Program-made: the position numbers and the translations under genes
Source: Paraburkholderia ultramafica
GTDB lineage: Bacteria; Pseudomonadota; Gammaproteobacteria; Burkholderiales; Burkholderiaceae
Reading direction: 5' to 3'
Length of the DNA: 64,000 bases
Assembly (NCBI RefSeq): GCF_902859915.1
Contig: NZ_CADIKK010000001.1
Span: 186,001-250,000 of the forward strand
Shown: piece by piece, positions 28,180-37,420 of the stretch
Numbering within the stretch: position 1 is the stretch's first letter
Layout: every line of letters starts with the position of its first letter
The notes under the pieces: generated by a model
Told to the model about the DNA's origin: nothing
Databases searched by the model: none
What the model saw: the letters and a program-made list of their open reading frames with translations, nothing else

Positions 28180-29317
28180 TTACCCTCCCGAATGAATCCA
28201 AGAAAATGGATGTCGCGACGGTCTCGTGGTAACAGGACAAGGCACGAAGACTGTGGATGCGTTAGCGATACCCGCGCCGATAGATAACCCGGCGCACTGG
28301 CGAGAAAAGCGCGAAGCGTGCGTAGCTTCATTATGACCCGGTCATTCCGAACGAGTTGCACACATCGATCGCTCATGAAGTATGACCATGATACGTGACA
28401 TGAGCTCGAAAAAAATTGCGCTTTCAGGTCTCGCGACAACTTGAAATGCAGCGGCCGAAAAGAGCTATGACATGGCGGATTTGGGCGAATCGTGCCGAGG
28501 CGACCTTGGCCATACCCGCTGCAAGTTTCGATGGTTCTTACGGCCAATCTCCGCAGCGCCGGCAATGTCTCTAGCCGAACCAATATGATTCGCCATCCTG
28601 ATCAAATTGACTGGTACTACAGGCAAGTTTTCGAAGCTTGCCTCACGCAACCGCACCTGGCCGTCGTTGTCAGGTAACGTCGCGCTTCACCGCATCGCGC
28701 CTATTGCGCGCAGGGTCCAGATTAATGGACGCATCCAGTCGCTTTCCAGCGCGTGATGCTCGTCGGCTTTTATTGGTCGAATTCCGTATCGCAATCAGAA
28801 ATTAAATGCAAAAAACATAAATTTCGCTCCACGTCGCCGCAGTAGATTATTTAGTACAATCCCCTTCCGCGTAAAAAATACTGCTGCGTTGTTAATTCAA
28901 TTATTGTCAGCACAATTGTTTACAAAACGTAATAAGAAAAATAATACCTGCCTGCAAACTGGGCACTGCAACGGCGCCCTCCGCCGCCCGGATCGATCAA
29001 AATTCAAAGTTGACGCAGGCTATAGGGTCGAAGTCTAAAAAATAAAACGAGACCATTCCTCCGATCATCATAAGAAATTACTAATTCTTGCTTTGCAGCA
29101 AAAATATCGGAAACATTCGTGCTATTATCGCGGAATTGAACTGTTTTTACTGCATTAAAATACCATTCCGGGTACTATTCACCCCAGTCGAAACAGTTGT
29201 TTGCACAAATTACCGAATCAAGCGGGTCACACGGGCTTTAGGTGAAACGTTTGCTTCAAACGCGACACGGGGATAACGAGCAGTAGTCAGATCGTCTCCT
29301 TTTTGTATGGCGAATGG

Positions 29318-29339
29318 TGGCACGCGAATTAGCGTGCCA
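29318..29339. repeat. 8-bp inverted repeat TGGCACGC/GCGTGCCA
   Basis: The arms 29318-29325 and 29332-29339 are perfect complements with a six-base loop, about 225 bases upstream of the lipoprotein start. It could be an operator or part of a leader hairpin. Confidence 0.5.
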
Positions 29340-29430
29340 TCAAGTCGTGGGTGTCGCTCGCCTTATAAAAGACTGCATTCACTCGATTATCTATCCGGCA
29401 GCCGGTAGAAATTACCGACGCTCGATAATG

Positions 29431-29448
29431 GATAAATAATTATTTATC
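29431..29448. promoter_or_regulatory. Perfect 18-bp palindrome, likely operator
   Basis: GATAAATAATTATTTATC is a perfect palindrome in AT-rich DNA 116 bases before the lipoprotein start. A gapless symmetric site of this size suits binding of a dimeric regulator. No known family is identified. Confidence 0.55.
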
Positions 29449-29470
29449 TATAAGGAATGCTAATTAAGAA

Positions 29471-29487
29471 GCGGCCAATTGGACCGC
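29471..29487. repeat. Short dyad GCGGCCAATTGGACCGC
   Basis: CCAATTGG is palindromic and is flanked by GCGG and CCGC, with one unpaired A. It sits between the 18-bp palindrome and the terminator-like hairpin in the same leader. Confidence 0.4.
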
Positions 29488-29499
29488 ATTGATTAATTC

Positions 29500-29530
29500 A
29501 AAACTCCAAACCCAAACCCTGGAGTTTTTT
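29500..29530 (+). terminator. Terminator-like hairpin in the leader of the lipoprotein gene
   Basis: AAAACTCCA (29500-29508) pairs with TGGAGTTTT (29520-29528) and a T-run follows. It lies 34 bases upstream of the lipoprotein start, so it either ends an upstream transcript or acts as an attenuator in the leader. Confidence 0.6.
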
Positions 29531-29532
29531 AA

Positions 29533-29548
29533 TCGAGAATTTTCTCGA
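29533..29548. repeat. Hairpin TCGAGAA/TTCTCGA just upstream of the start
   Basis: TCGAGAA and TTCTCGA are perfect complements with a two-base gap and end 15 bases before the ATG at 29564. In RNA it could influence access of the ribosome. Confidence 0.45.
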
Positions 29549-29563
29549 CACGGAATTATCGCC

Positions 29564-31126
29564 ATGGTGAAACGACGTCAATTTATCGGCGGCCTAGCGG
29601 CTCTCGGTGGAAGCTATCTGTTGAGCGCGTGCGGTGGAGGCGGCTCGGATGGCAGCGGCACGAGCAACGGATCGGCCGTCACGAACGCCATAGCTCACGC
29701 CAGCACCGCTTCGGCCAGCGGCACCGCCATTCCGCCGGCAAGCTTGATCATCGACAGCAGCGGCGCCACATGGACGCTGTCGGGTGGCTCGGTGTACCGG
29801 AACGGGGCAAAAGCCGGCGCTACGTCCGGCGTCACGCTGATGCTGTACATCAACAACAACGTGTATCACCAGGGCAACGGTCAGTTCTACTCGTGGAACG
29901 GTTCGGGCTGGGTCTGGTGTAACGATCCGCGTCTCGGCGGCACCTCTGCAGACGGCACCACGCTGCCTGCAGCGTCGTACATCATCGACAAAACCGGCGC
30001 CATCTGGACGCTGGTGAACGGTGTGATCTATTGCAATGGCAAAACCGTGGGCAACACGGGCGGCGTGAGTCTGGTGCTCTGGTACGGCGGCAAGATCTGG
30101 CACATCGGAAACGGCCAGTGGTATGTCAACGTGGACCCGCGCAACTTCACGGCCCAGTGGTTGCTCTGCACGGACCCGCGCCTCGCTGCCGCGCCTCAGT
30201 CCGGCATGTTCTACGGCGTCAACGGACACTTCGACTACACGTACACGCCGACCCAATTGGTCTCGTTGATCAAGGGCATGGGGTGCACCAGCTATCGCGT
30301 GGGATGTACGGCCGACCAGAACCAGATCAATGCCGTGGTCAAGATCGCGCAAGCGTTCCAACAGGCTGGTCTGACGCTGCTCGTGCTGATCAATGGCGGC
30401 GTGACCGATGCCAACGGCAACGTGTACACGGACGACGTCGTCGCCTACAAGGCCAATATGGCGATCGCACAGAAAGTTGCGTCTGCACTGATGCCGTACG
30501 GCGTCACGATCTATGAGTGCGGCAACGAGATGACGCGCCAGAACGCCACCGTGAACAACTTCTCATACGCCGGCTCGCTGGCTATGGACTTCAACAACCA
30601 GAACTGGCCAGTCATGCGCAACTCGATTCGCGGCATGATCGACGGCGTGAAGTCGGTTCAGCCGAATGCAAAGTGCGCGGTGAACTTCTGCGTGGCAGAC
30701 GTGGGCGCGGCGGACGCATTGTGGGAAGGTATGCAGCCTGACGGCACCGGCGGCCATCAAACGCTGCGTTGGGACATCACGACGTGGCACAACTACGATG
30801 CGTACGGCGACATTTTCAACATCGGCTCCGACGGCAACGGCCCCGGCTTCGATCTGCCGACGTACTGCAAGGCACGTTACGGCGTTCCGTTCATGATTAC
30901 CGAATGGAACACGGGTCCGGATCAGTCGGAGGCGTTCCGCGCGAACTACATCACCACGCAGCTGGGTGAATTCTATGCGGCGCGCAAGACGCACAACATC
31001 CAGTCCGTCATGTACTACGTGCTGGATAGCGGTGACAACACCTACGGCATCATGATCAACGGTTCTCCGATCAGCCAGCCGTACACAGCGTTCCAGAGCT
31101 TCGTAGCGGCTAACCCCGACAGGTAA
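29564..31126 (+). CDS. Lipoprotein with two N-terminal repeats and a clan GH-A-like catalytic domain
   Basis: A 520-residue protein. The N-terminus MVKRRQFIGGLAALGGSYLL carries a twin-arginine-like motif, and LSAC gives a lipobox. The ATG at 29564 is chosen for this signal; an upstream ATG-less extension is open but lies in the hairpin leader. A Gly/Ser linker follows, then two repeats of about 70 residues (IIDSSGATWTLSGGSVYRNG and IIDKTGAIWTLVNGVIYCNG). The C-terminal 310 residues look like a GH-A barrel, with YECGNEMTR (acid/base) and MITEWNTGP (nucleophile). The repeats may bind glycan. It is likely an envelope-anchored glycanase acting on the polysaccharide. A truncated paralogue lies at 13210-14180. 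Confidence 0.75.
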   Translation: MVKRRQFIGGLAALGGSYLLSACGGGGSDGSGTSNGSAVTNAIAHASTASASGTAIPPASLIIDSSGATWTLSGGSVYRNGAKAGATSGVTLMLYINNNVYHQGNGQFYSWNGSGWVWCNDPRLGGTSADGTTLPAASYIIDKTGAIWTLVNGVIYCNGKTVGNTGGVSLVLWYGGKIWHIGNGQWYVNVDPRNFTAQWLLCTDPRLAAAPQSGMFYGVNGHFDYTYTPTQLVSLIKGMGCTSYRVGCTADQNQINAVVKIAQAFQQAGLTLLVLINGGVTDANGNVYTDDVVAYKANMAIAQKVASALMPYGVTIYECGNEMTRQNATVNNFSYAGSLAMDFNNQNWPVMRNSIRGMIDGVKSVQPNAKCAVNFCVADVGAADALWEGMQPDGTGGHQTLRWDITTWHNYDAYGDIFNIGSDGNGPGFDLPTYCKARYGVPFMITEWNTGPDQSEAFRANYITTQLGEFYAARKTHNIQSVMYYVLDSGDNTYGIMINGSPISQPYTAFQSFVAANPDR

Positions 31127-31161
31127 GCACGCGCACGCCACAAGGTAGTTTGCTGCAGGTG

Positions 31162-31200
31162 AACCCGGTCTCGCCCTCAACGGACGAGACCGGGTTTTAT
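31162..31200 (+). terminator. Intrinsic terminator after the lipoprotein gene
   Basis: AACCCGGTCTCG (31162-31173) pairs perfectly with CGAGACCGGGTT (31185-31196), followed by TTAT. It lies 36 bases after the stop codon and marks the right end of the polysaccharide locus. Confidence 0.85.
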
Positions 31201-31223
31201 GCTTTCTGAAAGACCGCCGCGCG

Positions 31224-31352
31224 TCAATCTGCTGCCGGCACTCGTACCCAGGCTTCCATCAGCACGCGCGCGCTGCGGCTCATGATCGCCTTGGTCACGA
31301 CCCACTCGCCGCCCTCCTCACGCGCTTCGGCACCCACACGCGGCAGTGTCGC
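31224..31352 (-). pseudogene. prpF: 3' tail of prpF (2-methylaconitate isomerase)
   Basis: On the minus strand the last 42 codons read EWVVTKAIMSRSARVLMEAW, then VRVPAAD and a stop at 31224-31226. This is the conserved C-terminus of PrpF, which isomerises 2-methylaconitate in the methylcitrate cycle. The match stops at about 31352, immediately before the recombinase module. The rest of the gene is absent, so the foreign DNA probably entered, or a deletion ended, inside prpF. Confidence 0.7.
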
Positions 31353-31422
31353 AATAAGGAGACCGCGCCAAAGCGGGGGCTAAATTTTGGCCTGCGCATA
31401 TGGGCGGAGGGAGAGTTTATAG

Positions 31423-31956
31423 TGGCTCGATGTACTCCGACCCTTCCGAAGCGACGTCCCTCCTCCAGTTGCGAATCAGTCTGCGCGGCGTCAGCGCGCC
31501 GGCGCCATCCGCACGGCCGTCCTCGCCCTGCTCGCCGAGGCGGGCGACCCCGCACCCGCGTCCGACGCCCGCTTCCGGAAGATCGTCTCGGTCCGCAAGC
31601 TGCGCGCGCGCCTCGGCGCCGGCGACCCGGCGATGCTCTCCCGGCACCTGAACGCCATCGAGGCGGAAGTCGTGCAGGCGGGCCTCACCGGCTTCGCGGT
31701 GCCCGACGTGCCGCTGGAGATCGCCGGGCAGATGACCGAACTGGCGGAGCAGCGCCACGCTCACCAGCAGGCCGCGGCCGAAGCGGCCGCGCTCCTGACG
31801 GTGGTCGAGCAGCAGCGCCAGATGCTGACGCTCGTCGGCAAGCCGGCCACCAAAGGGGCCTCCGCGTCTGCCTCGCCCGCCCGCCGCCCGGCCCGTCCCG
31901 CCATGCACGCCGGCCACGTCGCCCAGAAACCGGCATCAACGAGAAGACCGCGATGA
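31423..31956 (+). CDS. Accessory protein encoded ahead of the tyrosine recombinase
   Basis: The frame encodes GAIRTAVLALLAEAGDPAPA, then RFRKIVSVRKLRARLGAGDP, an LSRHLNAIEAEV helix and a long helical C-terminal part (EQRHAHQQAAAEAAALLTVV) suggestive of a coiled coil. No ATG, GTG or TTG occurs in frame before 31633. The ATG at 31430 is in another frame, so there may be a frameshift near the 5' end. The stop overlaps the recombinase start (ATGA at 31953-31956), which indicates translational coupling. A DNA-binding helper of the recombinase is plausible; the family is not recognised. Confidence 0.5.
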   Translation, partial: WLDVLRPFRSDVPPPVANQSARRQRAGAIRTAVLALLAEAGDPAPASDARFRKIVSVRKLRARLGAGDPAMLSRHLNAIEAEVVQAGLTGFAVPDVPLEIAGQMTELAEQRHAHQQAAAEAAALLTVVEQQRQMLTLVGKPATKGASASASPARRPARPAMHAGHVAQKPASTRRPR

Positions 31957-33429
31957 ACCCGTCCGACTGGCTCGATACCGGCTGCCGGCCGCCGCAGCGC
32001 CTGCCGGACACAATCGACGCGGCGCTCGACTACCTGGCTCACGCGCTCGGCCATCCACTCTATCTCCGCTGGACCCTGACCGCGCTCAAACGCGGCTGCC
32101 CGTCGCTCGCCGACGCGAAGCGCGAACACCCCACCGTGTTCGCGCTGCTGCTCGAGCACGAGACCGCCATCGAGTACTGGGAGCGCGGGCGCCTGCGCGT
32201 CGTGCCTGAAGCCGCGGCGCCCTCCGCGTCGACCGTGCTTGAACGCGTCCTGCGGCAGCACCGCCGGCGCTTCCGGCAGACCGCGGCTGACGGGACGCCG
32301 CACAGCGCGCCCGTTCCGACCGTCGTCGCGCCGGACGCGGCGTTACTGCCTGGCGGCGTCGGGGCGGCATGGCTAGCCCGGGCGGGCCGCTTCGCGAATC
32401 CGGTAGCACTCACCAACACCCTCGGGGTGGCCGATGACGCACAGGCCGTGAAGCGGGCCTCCCACTCGCCGCATACGCAGCGCGCCTACATGACGGAACT
32501 GCGGCGGCTCGCGGCCTGGTGCGTGCGCGAGCGCCTCGGTCCCTTCTCGGACCTCACCCGGCTGGACCTGATCGCATACCGCGACGCGCTGCAGGCACCC
32601 CGGCAGGACGCCGCAGGCACCATCCGACGCGCGGCGCCGGCGAGCGTGTCGCGCGCGCTTGCTGCAGTCTCCAGCCTGTTCGCGTGGTGGCACCGCACCG
32701 GGTATCTCACGGTCAATCCGGCCGAGGGACTCGCCGCCGGACGCCGCGCGCGCATGACGTGGACACCGGTGCGCTTCCTCCCCGCTGTCGCGCTCGCCCA
32801 TTGCGATGCGGTCGCGGACGGTGACGCCGCCGGGGGATGTCCCGGTCACCGTCTGGACGAGGCGCTGCGCAATCTGGACGCTCTACCGCTACGGCGGCGT
32901 GCGGCTCGCGGAGCTCGTCTGGAATGAGGACCTGGCGCTGCCGCACGTTGACGTCGACGAGGCCCGGCAGTGGACGCTGCACGTGCTCGGCAAGGGTCAG
33001 CGGCTGCGGGCGATTCCGCTACCCGGCGTCTGCCTGCTTGCGCTGCGGGCGTACCGGCGCGCGGTGGGATTACCAGCCGATCCGCCTGCAGACGAACGCC
33101 TGCCGCTGATCCACAGTGAGCGCGGCCGCGCGCTGGGACCGAGCGGACTCTACGACGAGGTCCGGGCGTTATTTGCGCTGGCCGCGAGCCGCGTGCCGGT
33201 CGACGACCGTGCGATGCGCGCGGCCCTCGACCGGGCTTCCACGCACTGGCTGCGCCATGGCTATGCCCGGACGCTGGTGGTCGACCACGGTGTGCCGTTG
33301 CCGGTCGCGCAGGCGCTGCTCGGCCACGCGTCGGTACAGACCACGGCGGCGTATGCTCGGACCGGGCAGGCTGAGACGCGGGCGTTTGTCGAGGAGAGTT
33401 TTCCGGATCGCACGGAGCGATCCAGCTAG
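31953..33429 (+). pseudogene. Tyrosine recombinase/integrase with a one-base frameshift
   Basis: The first frame starts MNPSDWLDTGCRPPQRLPD and includes the SAM-like core-binding domain (SPHTQRAYMTELRRLAAWCV, then AALAAVSSLFAWWHRTGYLT-like). It goes wrong in the run of five G at 32832-32836. With one G fewer it continues into the catalytic half: YRYGGVRLAELVW (Arg), THWLRHGYARTL (His-x2-Arg) and LLGHASVQTTAAYAR (His and Tyr). All catalytic residues are thus present. A sequencing error in the homopolymer, a real mutation, or programmed slippage are all possible. It is the likely agent of the foreign island. Confidence 0.75.
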
Positions 33430-33848
33430 TATGACGGCTGAAGTAGGGAATGCAGGCGATCTTGGGTCACGAGCACTGGCATCGGACGTCTCACATCGTA
33501 ATCACGGATAACACCAGTGGAAGGATCCAACCACGACGATTTTCGATTTCCTCTGGCGACTGCTGCCATTAATATGGATTGCCGTCCGTTTCGACGGCCG
33601 CCGCGCGACGTGTGCGATCAAAACAGTTCTGTGACATCAGTCCCAGCGACAAGTCGGCCCAGATCAACGTTCAATAGTGGCATCGGGGTGTCGACTCCAC
33701 CGTTCACAGCCAGGCCGTGCGCATCCCGCAATCTCCGGCGCGCCCATCGATAATTCTATCGTGGTCGAGTGCCTTATTCGCACTACTGCTATCATTCCAG
33801 ATAAATTATCAAACTTTTTTGTTACCAATTAGAAAAAGCGAGCAGACC
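33430..33848. other. Gap between recombinase and helicase
   Basis: About 420 bases with no convincing gene. Base composition changes within it, from G/C-rich next to the recombinase to A/T-rich before the helicase. A recombination site of the element could lie here, but none is recognised. The last 100 bases should hold the helicase promoter. Confidence 0.45.
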
Positions 33849-36785
33849 ATGCCGTTGAACAAAGCGATGTACGATGCCAACGAGATATATAGGAGTTGGG
33901 TAGACAATCCATTGCGCATCATCGAGCCGAGTGAAATCAATAACAACAGCGGATTCAGGAAACCGCAGCGTGCAGCGCTTTTTTCTGCGCTAGGTCATCT
34001 AACGTCTTCGGCAGAGCGTCCCGCTACTGTTGTCATGCCTACAGGAACCGGGAAGACCGATACTATTTTCTCGTTGATAATTGCTGGTACCTTTCCGAGA
34101 ACATTAATAATAGTTCCGTCAGACGCCTTACGGTCGCAAACATCCGAAAAGCTCACGGCACTCACCAATATAAGACGGTTCAACTCTATTGGCCCTGAAA
34201 CGTTATCACCTCGCGTTTTCGCGATGACGTCGGCCTTATCGGATCAAGACATCCGTTCCATTGCAGATTCCAATGTCGTCGTAGCCACTCCGAATGCACT
34301 CACCATGAGTGATCGCGGCGTTTTTGACAGATTTGTCGGCCTCATAAGCCACCTAATTGTCGATGAAGCGCATCATGTCGCGGCACAAACATGGCGAGAG
34401 TAAAGAGTGCATTCAAAAACAAACCGTGTATCCAGTTCACAGCCACGCCATTTCGAGAAGATAAGCAAGCTCTTGATGGACATATTATTTATAACTACCC
34501 TCTAAAAGACGCACAAGATGACGGGTACTTCCAGTCCATCGAGTTTCATCCTGTTCGAGAATATCAGTTGTCGTTATCAGACGCAGCCATTGCGAAAAAG
34601 GCGGTAGCGCTGCTACGTGTGGACCTCGAAGCCGGCAAGGATCATCTTCTCATGGCTCGAGCGAATTCGAAGGCGAAAGCCAGAAAAATTTATGAGCTTT
34701 ACAAGAAACATCCGGATCTCTCTCCGGTATTGGTCTACAGCGGCATCAAAGGCAAAGACAAAATAATAGAATCTATTAAAAGAAAAGAGCACAAAATTAT
34801 TGTTTGCGTCAATATGCTTGGAGAAGGATTTGATCTCCCTGAATTAAAAATTGCTGCACTTCACGATCAGCACTGCAGCCCCGCAGTTACACTCCAATTT
34901 ATTGGAAGACTAACCCGCGTCGACAATCGTCTCGGCGCAGCGAAATTTGTCGCCAACATTGCGAATCAGAAAGTTGATGGGCAGATGACCGCATCTCTAC
35001 TCGGAGAGCGCCGACTGGGGGATCATAATTAGAGAGATAAGCGAAAAGAAGATTGGCCGGGAATTACAGCGCGAAAAATTCGAATTTCAATTCGAGGAGA
35101 TGGAGGACGGCGAGAGGATCATCTCTCTAAATCCGACGCCGAACATTAGCGCCGTAGCGTACAGAATCGTCGAGGCGGATTGGCGTCCGCTTGGAGCTGC
35201 CGAGATGAAGGCGAAGGGCGAGACGATACAGCTCTACTCAGTGAGCGAAGACCAAACACTCGTGATGGCCGTGACACGCGTTGAGTCACCTGTCTCGTGG
35301 GCGAACACTATGACCATCTCTTCGACCGACTGGCATCTATACCTCGCATACTACCGAAAAGAAGACCAGACGCTCTTTATTAGCAGCTCCGGGGATGAGC
35401 GGCAGTGCGCGAACTTCCGAGACAGTCTGTGTCTTAGAGCTGACAAGATTGCTGGAGAGAAAACCTTTCGCATACTTCACGACATAAACCTCTTAAAGTT
35501 TCAAAATGTTGGACTTACGCGTGGCACAAGAGATGTATGTTTTACCATGCATGTCGGTCGAGATATTAATGCGGTAATGGATGACCTGGAAAACGGCACT
35601 GCCATCAAGTCCAATATTTTTGGCATCGGATTCGAACGTGGCACCAAAACAACCGCCGGATGCTCCTATAAAGGAAAACTTTGGGAGATGAACTCTGAGT
35701 CTATTGACTACTGGGTTAAATGGTGCGACTCAATATCCAGAAAAATAAACAATCCAAACATTGACACCAAAGATATTTTAAAGAACGTCATTCGATCCGA
35801 AAAAATAGAGGGTAAATGGCCAGATGGCTTGTTCTATGCGGACTGGCCAGATACCATCTATATTGAAGCCGAGAGCAAGATTACCCTTGTAGTTAATGGC
35901 ATGCCCTACAGCTTGCTGGATCTTCAGCTCGGTTACCCGAGCCGGAAGAACGACACCACCCTGAGAATTCCTATATCGACGACCGATGCCCTAGGTAATG
36001 AGAAGGAAATCGCCTCAGTCGAAATTATTCTGAAACAAGACGGTTATGCTATTGAATGCGGCGGGATTCAACTTATCTATGGCGGGGAGCGATCGTTTTC
36101 CGATTACCTCGAAGACCATCCGCTTAGAATATTGAAGCAAGATGGATCAATAGTCTTGGGTAACTACCGTTATTTCAGCCCACAGACTCTAAATGTAAAA
36201 CTTCCGAGAGAGCATTTGTCAAGCTGGGATTGGGGTACCACTCAAATAAACAAGGAATCCATGGGCAAAACGAGAAATCTCGACACTGTCCAAGGATTCA
36301 CTTATACAAAAATTGCCCCCTTGTACGACATCGTTTTCAACGATGACGGCACCGGCGAAATCGCAGATTTGGTCGCAATAAACGAGAAAGACGACCACAT
36401 CCAGATAGACTTCTATCATTGCAAATACTGCGCCAAGGACGCCAAACCCGGCGCTCGCGTGGATGACACCTACGTCGTTAGCGGTCAGGCAGCTAGATCA
36501 GTGAAGTGGTTGCATACGGGCCAAGCAATCTTCGGGCAGCTTCTCGATAGGTATAGCGCCTCGATTGAGAACGCATTTGACAGACTGCTCAAGGGGCGGC
36601 CCGAGCAGCTAGATTTACTACGCAACAAATGTCGGGACGTCGAGGTTCGTATAGGGTTCTTTATTGTCCAGCCGGCCATCTCGGAAGCCCGCATTACCGA
36701 TGAGATGCTGACGGTACTCGGAGCAAGCTATATCTATCTGAAGAACATCTCGGGCACAGAGCTAAAGGTCATCGCCAGCAAATAG
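33849..36785 (+). pseudogene. SF2 (DEAH-box) helicase with possible C-terminal nuclease domain, two frameshifts
   Basis: Three frames together give one protein of about 978 residues. Residues 64-70 are Walker A PTGTGKT, residues 172-175 are DEAH, then FTATPF (motif III) and LQFIGRLTR (motif VI). A one-base loss near 34393 (TGG then CGAGAG) and a one-base gain near 34994 break the frame. Past them the protein continues ADWGIIIREISEKKIGREL. Near the C-terminus EIADLVAINEKDD, IQIDFYHCKYC and RVDDTYVVSGQAARSVKW suggest a PD-(D/E)xK-like fold. Base composition is far more A/T-rich than the flanks. Stand-alone helicase-nuclease proteins of this kind occur in anti-phage defence islands. That role is inference. 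Confidence 0.65.
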
Positions 36786-37191
36786 CACAGCGAGCTGCGA
36801 CCGGCTGTTGCCGACACGTGGTGGCAAAGTCGCCCGGTTGGCGGAGAAACCGGAGAGATCTCCAGTGAACCGTCGGCCGCGCGCAAACGCTACCGCAGAC
36901 GAGGCAACGGTTTGCGACGCAGGTGCAATGTCGGGCGGCGAAACATCGCACGAGCCCTACGCGCGGATTCACCGAAGGACTAGGTGCATCTTCGTCGTCT
37001 GTCTCTTACCCGGGCTATCTTGCCAACCGGCCTGAGACCGCCTCGTTAGTAAGACCCATTCGACGGTGATGAGAGCCGCCATTCGTCGACGCCGGCCCGA
37101 CCGGTCTCTCAACTACCGACGCCCCCTTGTCCTCGCCAGCCTCCCACTCAGACTCTCGGCATGTTGCGCAACCGTGCTGCGGACTATAAAA
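36786..37191. other. Non-coding stretch between helicase and SOS box
   Basis: About 400 bases after the helicase stop. No frame resembles a known protein. No clear terminator hairpin with a T-run was found. It ends at the LexA-type site. Confidence 0.45.
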
Positions 37192-37211
37192 TACTGTATA
37201 AATATACAGCA
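37192..37211. promoter_or_regulatory. LexA (SOS) box upstream of dinB
   Basis: TACTGTATAAATATACAGCA contains CTGT-N8-ACAG with an AT-rich centre, the classical LexA recognition pattern, nearly identical to the E. coli consensus. It lies about 210 bases upstream of the dinB start and on the same side of the gene. It predicts induction of dinB by DNA damage. Confidence 0.85.
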
Positions 37212-37420
37212 CACTTAGTCATGGTGGCGGTTGCCTCGTGAGAAAGATGTAAGGGCAGTCCGGTCCTAGACGTCGAAACGCGGTCAGCTTCGATGTTCAT
37301 GCCGTATTAGCGACTGCGACGTAACCATGCCGATGTTGTGTTCCAGAAATTTAAACATCTCACGCGACGCTACGTACGGATATTGGAAAATATGTTGTGC
37401 AGTGTGGCAGTACAGTTTTC

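Larger units (their letters stand above)
28180..29563. other. Long AT-rich leader with several inverted repeats
   Basis: About 1.4 kb without a recognisable gene. The left 250 bases contain the promoter of the ArnE-like operon. From about 28800 onward the sequence is markedly richer in A+T than the neighbouring genes and carries perfect or near-perfect dyads at 29318-29339, 29431-29448, 29471-29487, 29500-29530 and 29533-29548. These precede the lipoprotein glycosidase gene and probably form its control region. No RNA gene was identified. Confidence 0.6.

Noticed and set aside
29318..29334. Possible sigma-54 promoter TGGCACGCGAATTAGC
   Set aside because: The spacing between the GG and GC elements is off by one base, and the match overlaps an inverted repeat that explains it better.
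31953..33429. A trio of tyrosine recombinases (RIT element)
   Set aside because: Only one recombinase with catalytic residues is present; the second frame is its own C-terminal half after a frameshift, and the upstream gene is not a recombinase.
37015..37212. A 65-codon minus-strand frame that begins inside the LexA box
   Set aside because: No ribosome site and no similarity; the LexA box is better explained by dinB downstream.
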